DNA from: Paragemmobacter sp943370085
GTDB taxonomy: Bacteria > Pseudomonadota > Alphaproteobacteria > Rhodobacterales > Rhodobacteraceae
DNA: 64,000 nucleotides
NCBI GenBank assembly: GCA_943370085.1
Contig: CALRPT020000002.1
Location: 62,001 to 126,000 of the forward strand
Direction of reading: 5' to 3'
The first letter of the stretch is position 1; every line of letters begins with the position of its first letter. Of the stretch, positions 51,288 to 58,959 are shown in pieces. A model generated the notes under the pieces. It saw nothing but the letters and a program-made list of their open reading frames with translations. It was not told the origin of the DNA and ran no database searches. The position numbers and the translations under genes were made by a program.

Positions 51288-51619
51288 CACATCCCCCTAA
51301 TTTTCTTGAAGACGGCATTCACTGGCCCCATCGGCGTATTGATGGGAACGGTTTGTCCACTCGCGAAGGACGATGTCAGATTTGCTTCAATGGTTTGGCT
51401 GAATGGGTTTGGCAGGGTTTGGCCAGTGACCAGCGTTGTGCCCGCAGGCACTGTCAACGTCACGCCAATTCGAAGTGAGCCGTCTTCAGTAACTGAATAG
51501 GCCCCTTCATAGATTCCGCCAACAGCATCTGCCCCGACAACGATCCCACGGTTCAAGACTAGTACAGCGTGCCCAAATCCCGAGGTTCCTGTGTAATAGA
51601 CAGCGTAAAAGCCTTCCAT
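51287..51619 (-). CDS. GrlR-like small protein, 110 aa
   Basis: A 110-residue, beta-rich protein (MEGFYAVYYTGTSGFGHAVL, then IYEGAYSVTEDGSLRIGVTL) whose pattern resembles the GrlR regulator family, small beta-barrel-like proteins. CGGAGAC precedes the ATG at 51617-51619. It is coupled to the DUF6680-like gene downstream. No experimental role is known for members in mobile elements as far as I can recall. Confidence 0.65.
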   Translation of the reverse strand: MEGFYAVYYTGTSGFGHAVLVLNRGIVVGADAVGGIYEGAYSVTEDGSLRIGVTLTVPAGTTLVTGQTLPNPFSQTIEANLTSSFASGQTVPINTPMGPVNAVFKKIRGM

Positions 51620-51984
51620 GCTAGTCTCCGTTCTATGCGACGACCCTGCATGATGTGGGAGGTGCAGGCTTCGTTTCAATACCTTGTATGTCAGAGGCTC
51701 ATTTTGGCGAAGCGAAGTGGGAAACCTGTTGGCCACCCTCGGAACGCGGTTCAACAACAAGACCCAGATGAGGTGGAGACCATAGAGGTAGAGACCACGG
51801 CGGCGATCGCCGTCGAGGACTGAAGTCCGAAGGTGCCTCTGTTGGGTCAGCCTCGGAACGAGCGTCATCAACAGGTGCAGCAAGTGCGGGGGTCTTCGTC
51901 TCGGCAGCCGCCGAGGTCATCTTTACCCCGAGGCGCAGCCCGAAGTCCTCCTGAAGGTTCACCTATTCTAGTGTGGAGGGCGGA
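51620..51984. other. gap of about 365 bases without a convincing gene
   Basis: A minus-strand frame of 87 codons (51962 to 51699) covers most of it, but it is Pro/Ser-rich, lacks a well-placed ribosome binding site and looks like chance coding in GC-rich DNA. No repeats or hairpins stand out. Confidence 0.4.
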
Positions 51985-52464
51985 TTACTCCCCGGTCTCC
52001 GGGTCAGGGCATCGCTTGTAGACCACGGCCTTGACGCCATGCCCCCAGAACTTCCGGCAGTAGGCGTTGGCGGCTTGGGAGATGGTCTTGAAGGTCAGCG
52101 GTGCCCGCCGATGGAACAGGCCTTTGTCCTCCCTGCTTGCTGACAGAAGGACGGGGTCAGTCAAGATGGAGCGAAGTTGCGCGTCATGATCACGGGCGGC
52201 TTCGATCAACTCGGCCATGAACCCAAGCCGCATGTTTGGCGGCAGGGCATAGAGGTCATGGGCAAGCCACTTGGCGCGGTTGTAGTGGCGGGCGGACCTC
52301 TGCCGCTCTTCGTTGCTGTCGGTGGTCTTGCGGGACCCTCTGGCGGTGTTCTGGGAGGTGGTCTTCTGGCACCCTCGGGAACAGTACCTCTGGTTCGACC
52401 GGGCAGGCAGGAAGTCCACACCACACTTCGGGCAGGGGGTCAGGAGGCTGGATGCGTCTAGCAT
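51985..52464 (-). CDS. zinc-finger protein, 159 aa
   Basis: A 159-residue protein with an N-terminal zinc ribbon-like motif (CPKCGVDFLPARSNQRYCSRGC; the four Cys are at about residues 11, 14, 28 and 32). A basic linker and a helical C-terminus with a FWGHGVKAVVYKR end follow. It probably binds DNA. It lies just upstream of the integrase-side genes and on the same strand as most cargo. Confidence 0.7.
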   Translation of the reverse strand: MLDASSLLTPCPKCGVDFLPARSNQRYCSRGCQKTTSQNTARGSRKTTDSNEERQRSARHYNRAKWLAHDLYALPPNMRLGFMAELIEAARDHDAQLRSILTDPVLLSASREDKGLFHRRAPLTFKTISQAANAYCRKFWGHGVKAVVYKRCPDPETGE

Positions 52465-52501
52465 ATGGCTGGGGGTCCTTCAGGTGATGGTTTGTGGCCC
52501 C

Positions 52502-52813
52502 TCAGTCCTCCTTGAAGGGCACCAGCTGGACCACCTGAGGCAGGCCTGCGGTGATCAAGGCGGCGAGGGTCTCCGAGATGGTGAGTTCCCCATTGCCGCG
52601 GCGCTTGCGGCTGCGGGCGAGGAGGGTATCCAGCACGGCCATAACCTCGGGGCGGATACGGACGGTGCGCCAATCGCGGGCCTTCGAGGGCAACAGTGGG
52701 GCAGCCGTGGTGATGCTCTCGGGGAGGTGGCGGCGCTGGACTGCGGCGAGGGCCGGGACGAAGAGGAGGGTGCGTTCCTGACCAGTGATCTTGCGGCGGG
52801 CGAAGTTGTTCAT
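52502..52813 (-). CDS. small DNA-binding-like protein, 103 aa
   Basis: A 103-residue protein. Residues about 47-92 (TVRIRPEVMAVLDTLLARS, then LTISETLAALITAGL) fit a ribbon-helix-helix pattern as in plasmid and phage regulators. Start is ATG 52813; the longer frame to 52915 is not supported by a ribosome binding site. It lies directly downstream of the tandem repeats, which it may bind. Confidence 0.6.
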   Translation of the reverse strand: MNNFARRKITGQERTLLFVPALAAVQRRHLPESITTAAPLLPSKARDWRTVRIRPEVMAVLDTLLARSRKRRGNGELTISETLAALITAGLPQVVQLVPFKED

Positions 52814-52933
52814 TGTGAGGGGGTGTCCTTGTGACAAAGCGAAAAGGGTTCCCCGAGGGTTGAACCTGCGGGGAGTGCTGGAGGTGCGACGGAGGGGGCT
52901 GGAATTGATCGGCACCCCCCGTGAGGAAGGCGT

Positions 52934-53134
52934 GATGGCTGTTTGGCTCTAGGATGTGGGTTAAACGCCGCGCGGCGGGCTTGCTGCCTGCCTCTTATCC
53001 ATGGGTGGGGTTAATCGGCGGCGATGGTGGTTGGTTTGGCCTAGGGTGTGGGTTAATCGCGGTGATGGCTGTTATGTGCTAGGGTGGGTGTTAATCGGGG
53101 CGGTGGCTGTTCTGTGCTAGGATGGGGGTTATTC
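52934..53134. repeat. five imperfect tandem repeats (iteron-like)
   Basis: Five units of 34-38 bases end in TTAATCG-like words at 52961, 53011, 53053, 53091 and 53129. The better ones share TGGCTGTT, GTGCTAGG and GGGTTAATCGG. They fill the gap between the RHH-like gene and the serine recombinase gene. They could be binding sites for an element protein, a recombination enhancer or an origin-like array. Confidence 0.7.
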
Positions 53135-53136
53135 GG

Positions 53137-53811
53137 TCACTCGCCCTCGGCCCCGGCCTCCAGCCGCTCCAGCGTCCTCATCACCTGCGCTGCGGACCAC
53201 TTACCGCCCCGCGAAGTCTGGACCCCCGAGGCGTTCAGGCAGTCCGCAATCTCCCTCAGGGTCTTCCCGGCTTGCCGCATGGGTTGCACCATCCCGGCCA
53301 CCTTCTGGGCATACCCCTCGGCCTTCTCCTTCACGGCCACGTTGCGCGCCTCCGTCTTCGGGCGGATGCCCCCCAGCTTCTTCCCCTTGGCCTTTGCCTC
53401 GGCCAGTGCTGCCTTGGTGCGCCGCGAGATGAACTCCCGCTCCTGTTCCGCGAGGGCCGCGTAGATGTGCAGTTGGAAGGTGTCCGCGTGGGGCATGGAG
53501 GCCACCCGGAAGTTGATACGGCGGTCTTCCATCAAGGTGGCGATCTGGGAGACCCTACGGGACAGGCGGTCCAGCTTCGAGACCAAGAGGGTGGCACCCA
53601 GCTTGCGGCACAGGTCCAAGGCCTTGGCGAGTTCGGGGCGGTCACTGTCCTTGCCAGACTGCACCTCGGTGAACTCGGCCACGACCTCGAAGGGCTGCTC
53701 TGCGTAGTGGGTCAGGAACATCTCTATGTCGCGGGCCTGGGCCTTGAGGCCGAGGTCGGACTTGGCCTGCTCCTCGGTGCTGACGCGACGGTAGATAACG
53801 AACTGCTGCAT
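53137..53811 (-). CDS. serine recombinase (resolvase/invertase family)
   Basis: A 224-residue recombinase. The nucleophile is Ser11 in YRRVSTEEQ and the arginine cluster is SKLDRLSRR (about residues 79-86). The E-helix region QREFISRRTKAALAEAKAKG and a C-terminal helix-turn-helix (TLREIADCLNASGV) follow. Small resolvases and invertases act on dimeric elements or invertible DNA. Its presence next to a tyrosine integrase is unusual in so small an element. A palindrome array lies upstream of the start. Confidence 0.93.
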   Translation of the reverse strand: MQQFVIYRRVSTEEQAKSDLGLKAQARDIEMFLTHYAEQPFEVVAEFTEVQSGKDSDRPELAKALDLCRKLGATLLVSKLDRLSRRVSQIATLMEDRRINFRVASMPHADTFQLHIYAALAEQEREFISRRTKAALAEAKAKGKKLGGIRPKTEARNVAVKEKAEGYAQKVAGMVQPMRQAGKTLREIADCLNASGVQTSRGGKWSAAQVMRTLERLEAGAEGE

Positions 53812-53861
53812 GATGGTGCTGCCCTGCCTTCGGTGGGTGTTTCACCTTGTAGGCAGGGCCT

Positions 53862-53894
53862 GTTGCAAATGTCAACGTACGTTGTGATTGCAAC
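53862..53894. promoter_or_regulatory. nested palindrome upstream of the serine recombinase gene
   Basis: GTTGCAA and TTGCAAC flank a perfect 12-base palindrome CAACGTACGTTG. It sits about 50 bases before the recombinase ATG. A further inverted repeat (GCCCTGCC at 53821-53828 with GGCAGGGC at 53852-53859) lies between. It could be a res-type site or an autoregulatory operator. Confidence 0.55.
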
Positions 53895-53900
53895 GTGCCA

Positions 53901-54071
53901 TCACGAAGCCCAAGCGATGGACAGGCCGGGGAGGTCGAGGACGCCAGACCCCTTGCCTTCGCGGGTGATGCCATATCGGGCGGCGGGTGCGGTCTCGCGC
54001 TGGGCGAAGACCTCAAAGCGACCAAGGCGGATGGACAGGAAGGAACGGGAGGCGGCGAAGCTGATGGTCAT
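53901..54071 (-). CDS. small hypothetical protein, 56 aa
   Basis: A 56-residue frame starting at ATG 54071 with AGGAG eight bases upstream. It begins MTISFAASRSFLSIRLGRFE and has no membrane helix. It precedes the palindrome array and the recombinase gene on the same strand. I do not recognise it; the good ribosome binding site is the main support. Confidence 0.6.
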   Translation of the reverse strand: MTISFAASRSFLSIRLGRFEVFAQRETAPAARYGITREGKGSGVLDLPGLSIAWAS

Positions 54072-54318
54072 GGGTGGAACTCCTGAGGATGAACCTCCGC
54101 CAACTTGGCAGAGGTAGAGGTGAACCGAGGGCACCCCTCGGCTGCCCCTTGATGAGTCCCCGTAGATTCCCTGTCAATCCATATAAAACATACACTTAAG
54201 GGACATTCCTGCGCGTGGCTGTGAAGGGGCGCGACCCACCCCCACCGGGGGTAGCGCGGTGGCCGCAGATACTATCTCTGGGTCTCGCACTTGTGCGCTG
54301 AAATATTCCGGGGTCTAT

Positions 54319-54335
54319 CGTCAGTCTAGCTGACG
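54319..54335. promoter_or_regulatory. 17-bp palindrome
   Basis: CGTCAG-TCTAG-CTGACG, a perfect 6-bp inverted repeat around a near-symmetric centre. It lies in the approximately 280-base gap downstream of the 68-aa gene. It could be a repressor operator of the element. Confidence 0.4.
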
Positions 54336-54350
54336 TTAGGGCGGGGGCCG

Positions 54351-54557
54351 TCAGCCCCGAAGTCCATACCAAAGGTCCCAGAGCCATAAGGTCCTAGGCT
54401 CGACCGTCTGAAGGCAATCCATCAGAGCGCGGGCTGATTGGGGGTCGGGCTGGCATAGGCCAATGAGGAGTGCATAACGCTGGCGCTCCACATCCGCGAG
54501 GCGAAGGCTGGTGAAGGCGAGAGCGACGACGGTGAAGATTAGGAACACGCTACGCAT
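54351..54557 (-). CDS. small secreted or membrane protein, 68 aa
   Basis: A 68-residue protein with a hydrophobic N-terminus (MRSVFLIFTVVALAFTS) that is either a signal peptide or an anchor, followed by a short domain with two Cys (LCQPDPQ, MDCLQ) that could form a disulfide. It lies 24 bases after the stop of the coiled-coil membrane protein gene, so it is probably in the same transcript. Confidence 0.6.
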   Translation of the reverse strand: MRSVFLIFTVVALAFTSLRLADVERQRYALLIGLCQPDPQSARALMDCLQTVEPRTLWLWDLWYGLRG

Positions 54558-54581
54558 TCTGACCTCCGAGCTTTGCGACGA

Positions 54582-55196
54582 TCAGCCGATAAGGAAGCTG
54601 CATTCCGAGATTTCCTTCGAGAAGGTTGAGAGGAAAGAACCAACACCAAACAACCAGACACCCACGACTTCAATGTGTATCAGGCTTGCCGCCGCGTCTC
54701 TCATGTCATCGCGAATTTGTTGAACCTTCCCAACAAGTTCTCCTGCCCTGCTCTCCAGCCGTGACGATATCTCGCTGGTGGTCTCCCGGGTTTCCTTCCT
54801 CAAGGTGTTGATGTCCTGCTTGATGGCCTCTTGCTGCCGTTCGATCATCTGGACGCGCTCTTCCAGTGTCGGGGTCGAGGGGGTAACAACTACCACCGCC
54901 CCATGTCCTGTTATCGAGACTGACCCTGAGGCAGTGCCTACCGCCACGACGACACTCTTCCTACGCAGTCTGGCCTTGATGACTGAGTAGATGGAAGGAA
55001 CCTTGTGCTTTCTCGCGGCGGCGGTCACGTCGATGAACACAATCAGGAAGCCGATGACCTGTAGAATGAAGCCAGCGGAGCGGATGGTGAGTTCGGGCAT
55101 GCCAAACCAGTTGGCCCACCATCCGATGGTCCCGACAGCCACCAACAGGCCCAGATAGATGGCTACGCGGAAGCGGTGGAGACCGTCAAAACTCAT
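54582..55196 (-). CDS. membrane protein with coiled coil, 204 aa
   Basis: A 204-residue protein. Two helices occur near the N-terminus (about residues 10-30 and 38-57), then a short beta-like segment (SVVVAVGTASGSVSITGHGAVV with a break), a long coiled coil (about residues 108-170, ERVQMIERQQEAIKQDI), and a final hydrophobic segment. ATG 55196 with AGAGG upstream is preferred to GTG 55205. It is the right-most gene of the element and of unknown function. Confidence 0.7.
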   Translation of the reverse strand: MSFDGLHRFRVAIYLGLLVAVGTIGWWANWFGMPELTIRSAGFILQVIGFLIVFIDVTAAARKHKVPSIYSVIKARLRRKSVVVAVGTASGSVSITGHGAVVVVTPSTPTLEERVQMIERQQEAIKQDINTLRKETRETTSEISSRLESRAGELVGKVQQIRDDMRDAAASLIHIEVVGVWLFGVGSFLSTFSKEISECSFLIG

Positions 55197-55272
55197 TCGG
55201 AACACCTCTGTAAATCCCCGTCAGGTTACCAGCCATCTCGCGGTGGGCAAGCGCAAAGCCCCACTTGACCTA

Positions 55273-55303
55273 GGTCCACAAATGGGGCCACATCAGGTCC
55301 ACA
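55273..55303 (+). promoter_or_regulatory. right triplet of putative integrase arm sites
   Basis: GGTCCACA at 55273-55280 and 55296-55303, with a one-mismatch copy (GGGCCACA) at 55285-55292. Start spacings are 12 and 11, exactly as in the left triplet. Same orientation as the left triplet. Confidence 0.7.
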
Positions 55304-55373
55304 CCTCGGGAACGGACCTGTCCTAACCCGTTGATTTCATAGGGGTCCGTCGAGTTCGATTTCCTTAGGCCTC

Positions 55374-55391
55374 TCCCTCTGGGGGCACCAA
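55374..55391 (+). other. attachment site attR
   Basis: Perfect copy of the 18-bp tRNA-Thr 3' end, marking the right end of the element. The rest of the tRNA is not repeated. Confidence 0.88.
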
Positions 55392-55606
55392 ATCCTTCCT
55401 TTTCGTTTCGTGAGCATCGGGTCGCCTGCCGTTCGTGCGGTGTGTGAGGTTTGGTGTGCAAGGCTTTGTGGACGCTGGATTAATTCTTGTCATTTTGGCC
55501 GAAAGGCGGTGCCGCTGGTGGTGCAGGCGTGCAGTGCAGACGGCTGTGCATACGCGCGGTGGTGTTGGAAGGCGTTAACCATGGCGTGAGTCGGGTGTCG
55601 GATGGC

Positions 55607-55635
55607 AAAAGGGCCGCCCTTGGGGGCGGCCTTTT
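55607..55635. terminator. bidirectional intrinsic terminator
   Basis: AAAA and TTTT flank a GC-rich stem (GGCCGCCC with GGGCGGCC). It lies between the element and the 3' end of the creatinase gene and would end transcription in both directions. Confidence 0.8.
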
Positions 55636-55666
55636 CGTTAGAGCGCAGCGTGGGTTCCTGGGCGGC

Positions 55667-56896
55667 TTAGGGGCGTTTGCCGACGATCAGGTGATCGGGG
55701 CCATAGGGGAAGCCCGTGATGTTGCGGTTGCCCTTGTTGTTGTCGTCGGTGATGACGAGGATGTCATGTTCGCGGTAGCCGCCTGCGCCGGGAAGGTGGT
55801 TGGGAATGGTGATCATCGGTTCCATCGACACGACCATGCCGGGTTCCAGCACGGTGTCGCAATCTTCGCGCAATTCCAGCCCGGCTTCGCGGCCGTAATA
55901 GTGGCAGAGCACGCCGAAGCTGTGTCCGTAGCCGAAGCTGCGATATTGCAGCAGGTTTTCCGCGGCATAGATCTCATTCAGCTCCTTGGCGATGTCAGAG
56001 CATTTGTTGCCCGGCACCAGCAATTCCTTGCCGCGGTCATGGACCTTGCAGTTGATTTCCCAGAGCCGCAGATGTTCGTCCGTCGCGGTTTCGGCGAAGA
56101 GCGTGCGTTCCAGCGCGACGTAATAGCCCGCCACCATCGGGAAGCAGTTGAGCGAGAGAATATCGCCGCGTTCGATGCGGCGGGAGGTGACGGGGTTATG
56201 CGCGCCGTCGGTGTTGATGCCGGACTGGAACCATGTCCAGGTGTCGAGCAGTTCGCCTTCGGGCCAGATCTTGGCGATTTCGCGGACCATGGTGGCGGTG
56301 GAATGCAGCGCCACCTCATGTTCCGGGGTACCGACCTGCGCGGCCTCCACACAAGCGGCGCCGCCGAGATCGGCGATGCGGGTCATCTTTTCGATATGGA
56401 CGATTTCCTCGGCCGATTTGATCATCCGCAGGCGCATGGCGGGGGCGGCGATATCGACGAATTCCATATGGGGGAATTCATGCTTCAAGAGCGCCAGCGT
56501 ATCGATCGTGATGTGATCGTATTCGATGCCGAGGCGTTTGACCCCACCGGTGAGTTGGCGGATGGCGTAGAAGTAGTTGTCCTTTTGCCAATCGGTATAC
56601 GTGACGTTCTTCCCGCCGAAGGTGCGCCGCCAAGGCTGGCCGCCGTCGATGCCTGCGGAGATGGAGGTGGAGATTGTGTGATCGACCAGCAGGCCGTAGC
56701 GGCGGCCAAATTGGCAGAACAGGAAGTCGGCGTAGTAGTTGATGTTGTGGTAGCTGGTGAAGAGGGCGGCGTCGATGCCGAGGCCTGCCATGACGCCGCG
56801 GACGGCGTCGAGGCGGCGCTGCATTTCCGCATCCGAGAAAGTGGGGGTCGGGCGGGTGCCGTTGCCGGTGTAATCCTGAAGTCTTTCGCGCTGCAT
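55667..56896 (-). CDS. creatinase (creatine amidinohydrolase)
   Basis: A 409-residue M24-fold enzyme that hydrolyses creatine to sarcosine and urea. It matches Pseudomonas creatinase closely in my recall: FTSYHNINYYADFL, IDGGQPWRRT, WFQSGINTDGAHNPVTSR with the active-site His, NCFPMVAGYYVALERTLF, and VVSMEPM with the catalytic Glu. Length is as in known creatinases. ATG 56896 is used. It is divergent from a LysR gene, and downstream of that lies a GlxA-type regulator of the sort that controls sarcosine or carnitine metabolism. Confidence 0.92.
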   Translation of the reverse strand: MQRERLQDYTGNGTRPTPTFSDAEMQRRLDAVRGVMAGLGIDAALFTSYHNINYYADFLFCQFGRRYGLLVDHTISTSISAGIDGGQPWRRTFGGKNVTYTDWQKDNYFYAIRQLTGGVKRLGIEYDHITIDTLALLKHEFPHMEFVDIAAPAMRLRMIKSAEEIVHIEKMTRIADLGGAACVEAAQVGTPEHEVALHSTATMVREIAKIWPEGELLDTWTWFQSGINTDGAHNPVTSRRIERGDILSLNCFPMVAGYYVALERTLFAETATDEHLRLWEINCKVHDRGKELLVPGNKCSDIAKELNEIYAAENLLQYRSFGYGHSFGVLCHYYGREAGLELREDCDTVLEPGMVVSMEPMITIPNHLPGAGGYREHDILVITDDNNKGNRNITGFPYGPDHLIVGKRP

Positions 56897-56964
56897 CTGC
56901 GGGCCTTTCCATCTGCGGGTTGCGGCGCAGGGTCGGGCCAAAGGGGGCGATTGTCAAAAGAGGG

Positions 56965-56987
56965 TTTCTCATGCGATGTGTGAGAAA
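56965..56987. promoter_or_regulatory. inverted repeat between creatinase and LysR genes
   Basis: TTTCTCA and TGAGAAA arms with a 9-base spacer, in the roughly 120-base divergent promoter region. A LysR-type (T-N11-A) box is a reasonable reading. Confidence 0.6.
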
Positions 56988-57014
56988 ATCTCATTCGACC
57001 GAGGGCCATGTTTC

Positions 57015-57917
57015 ATGCAGATTCCCCTGAATTCCTTGCGTGCGTTTGAGGCGGTGGCGCGGACAGGATCGTTCAAGGCGGCGGCAGAGTTACTTTTTGT
57101 CACGCAATCGGCGGTGAGCCATCAGGTGCGGCATCTGGAGGACTGGCTGGGCGGGCCGCTGTTTGACCGGGACGGCGGGCGGCCAAGACTGCGGCCGGAG
57201 GGGGCGGAACTGGCGCGGGCGGTGAGCCTGTCGCTGGCTGAGATGGAGGCGGCCTGCAACCGGGTGCGGGACGGGCGGCGGGTGGGGCCCTTGGTGATTG
57301 CGGCGATCCCGTCGGTGGCGGTGTGCTGGCTGATCCCGCGGCTGGCGGGGTTCCGGGCGGCACATCCGGAGGTGGAGTTGCGGGTGGTCTATGCGATGCA
57401 TGGGCGGGACATGGATTTTCGCGATGTGCATCTGGCCTTTGTCTTTGGCAAAGGCCAGCCGGAGGGGGAGGCGGAGGCGTTTCTGCCGGGGGTGAGCGTG
57501 CCGGTGTGCAGCCCCGCGCTATTGGGTGGGGCGCGGACGGGGCGGGGAACGCGGTATCTTCCATCGGAGATACTGGCGCTGGGGCTGCTGCATGACACCG
57601 ACCTGAGCGGTTGGGCGGCGTGGTTTCGGCGGGCAGGGGTGCCGATGCCGATGACGGATGCGAGCCGGAAGGGCGCGGCGGTGTTTGAGGATTTCAACCT
57701 GCTGCGCGCGGCGGCCCTGGCGGGGCAGGGGGTGGCGTTGTGCCCCTTGGCGATGATCCGGCCTGATCTGGAGGCGGGGCGGTTGGTGCAATTGTCGGAT
57801 GTGTCAGTGCTGGAGGATCATGGGTATCATCTGGTGACGGGGTCGATGGGCGCGGATGCGCGCATCCGGGCCTTTCGCGATTGGGCCTTTGCGGCGCGGG
57901 ACGGGATGACGGGATAG
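57015..57917 (+). CDS. LysR-family transcriptional regulator (GcvA-like)
   Basis: A 300-residue regulator. The N-terminal winged helix-turn-helix is LNSLRAFEAVARTGSF followed by AAAELLFVTQSAVSHQ, and the rest is a LysR substrate-binding domain. It is divergent from the creatinase gene with an inverted repeat between them, so it probably controls creatinase in response to creatine or a product. ATG 57015 fits the usual N-terminus. Confidence 0.93.
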   Translation: MQIPLNSLRAFEAVARTGSFKAAAELLFVTQSAVSHQVRHLEDWLGGPLFDRDGGRPRLRPEGAELARAVSLSLAEMEAACNRVRDGRRVGPLVIAAIPSVAVCWLIPRLAGFRAAHPEVELRVVYAMHGRDMDFRDVHLAFVFGKGQPEGEAEAFLPGVSVPVCSPALLGGARTGRGTRYLPSEILALGLLHDTDLSGWAAWFRRAGVPMPMTDASRKGAAVFEDFNLLRAAALAGQGVALCPLAMIRPDLEAGRLVQLSDVSVLEDHGYHLVTGSMGADARIRAFRDWAFAARDGMTG

Positions 57918-57921
57918 AGCG

Positions 57922-58947
57922 ATGGAGAGCAGCGTGACCGCGAATTTCATACCCAAGGGCGTGGCGCATGTGGCGGTGGCCAAGGCGGGAGAGCCGCTGC
58001 GCATGACATTCGTGCTGCTGCCCAACTTTTCGCTGATCGCGTTTTCATCGGCCATCGAGCCGCTTCGGATTGCCAATCAACTGGCGGGGCAGGTGCTGTT
58101 TGAATGGGAGGTGATTTCCGAGACGGGGTTGCCGGTGGCCTGTTCCAATGGGGTGAAGTTGCAGGTGGACGGCGCGCTGGGGGAGACGAAGCCCAAATCG
58201 ATGGTGTTCGTCTGTGCCGGGGTGGAGCCGGAGAAATCGGCCAGCCGGAAGGTGGCAGATTGGTTGCGCGGGCAGTGGCGGATCGGGCGGACGGTGGGCG
58301 GGCTGTGCACCGGGGCCTATGCGCTGGCCAAGGCGGGGATCTTGGAGGGGCGCAGTTTCACCCTGCATTGGGAGAACCTGCCGCCCTTCATGGAAACCTT
58401 CGCCCATCTGCGACCGTTGGAGCAGCTTTACTGCATCGACGGGCGCATCCTGACCAGTGCGGGGGGTGCTGCGGCGACGGATCTGTTCATCGAGATCGTG
58501 GCGAAGAATTACGGGGACAAGCTGGCGGATGCGGTGCTGAAGATGTGCCTGCATGGGCAGCAACGGCCGGCGGATCTGCGGCAGCGGATGTCGCTGTCAT
58601 CGACGCTGGGCATCCGCAACCCGGTGCTGGTGGCCGTGATCCGGCAGTTCGAGGAGAATTTGGAGCAGGGGGTGGAGATCGAGGCGCTGGCGGGGTCGCT
58701 GGGCGTGTCGCGGCGGCAGGTGGAGCGGTTGTTTCAGCGCTATGTCGGCATGTCGCCCAAGCAATACCTCAACGGGCTGCGGCTGGAGCGGGCGCGGGCA
58801 CTGTTGACCGAGACGGACATGCCCGTGGCAGAGGTTGCCTATGGCTGCGGGTTCAATGCGACGAACACGTTTACCAAGGCGTTCCGGCAGCGCTATGGCG
58901 TGTCGCCAAGGCGGCTGTCGAGCCGGCATGGCGGGGCGGTGGCCTGA
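57922..58947 (+). CDS. GlxA-family AraC-type regulator (GATase1-like)
   Basis: A 341-residue regulator. The N-terminal DJ-1/GATase1-like domain (FVLLPNFSLIAFSSAIEPLR, GLCTGAYALAKAGIL) lacks an obvious amidase triad, and an AraC helix-turn-helix pair follows at about residues 245-330 (GVSRRQVERLFQRYVGMSPK, YGCGFNATNTFTKAFRQRYG). This group includes GbdR, SouR and CdhR of Pseudomonas, which regulate glycine betaine, sarcosine and carnitine use. Beside creatinase, whose product is sarcosine, a sarcosine-type response is plausible. It starts four bases after the LysR stop. Confidence 0.9.
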   Translation: MESSVTANFIPKGVAHVAVAKAGEPLRMTFVLLPNFSLIAFSSAIEPLRIANQLAGQVLFEWEVISETGLPVACSNGVKLQVDGALGETKPKSMVFVCAGVEPEKSASRKVADWLRGQWRIGRTVGGLCTGAYALAKAGILEGRSFTLHWENLPPFMETFAHLRPLEQLYCIDGRILTSAGGAAATDLFIEIVAKNYGDKLADAVLKMCLHGQQRPADLRQRMSLSSTLGIRNPVLVAVIRQFEENLEQGVEIEALAGSLGVSRRQVERLFQRYVGMSPKQYLNGLRLERARALLTETDMPVAEVAYGCGFNATNTFTKAFRQRYGVSPRRLSSRHGGAVA

Positions 58948-58959
58948 GCGGCGGCGCGG

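Larger units (their letters stand above)
49243..55391. mobile_element. 6.1-kb integrative element in tRNA-Thr
   Basis: The element is bounded by a perfect 18-bp direct repeat of the tRNA 3' end and starts with a tyrosine integrase gene pointing inward. It also carries a serine recombinase, repeats and several small genes, mostly on the minus strand, in a base style different from the flanking metabolic genes. I see no capsid, replication or conjugation gene. Removing one repeat copy would excise 6131 bp and leave an intact tRNA. Confidence 0.9.
55206..55666. other. right junction region without a gene
   Basis: This stretch contains the right triplet of arm sites (55273-55303), attR (55374-55391), a TGCAG/TGCAT-rich patch at about 55520-55580 reminiscent of the tandem repeat at 10680, and a terminator. 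I see no supported coding frame. Confidence 0.6.

Noticed and set aside
51699..51962. An 87-codon frame in the integrative element
   Set aside because: No well-placed ribosome binding site and Pro/Ser-rich composition; treated as a gap.
52934..53134. A CRISPR array
   Set aside because: Units are imperfect, directly adjacent and of changing length, without regular unique spacers; no cas genes are present.
55270..55461. A minus-strand 63-codon frame across attR
   Set aside because: It crosses the attachment repeat and has no ribosome binding site or recognisable product.
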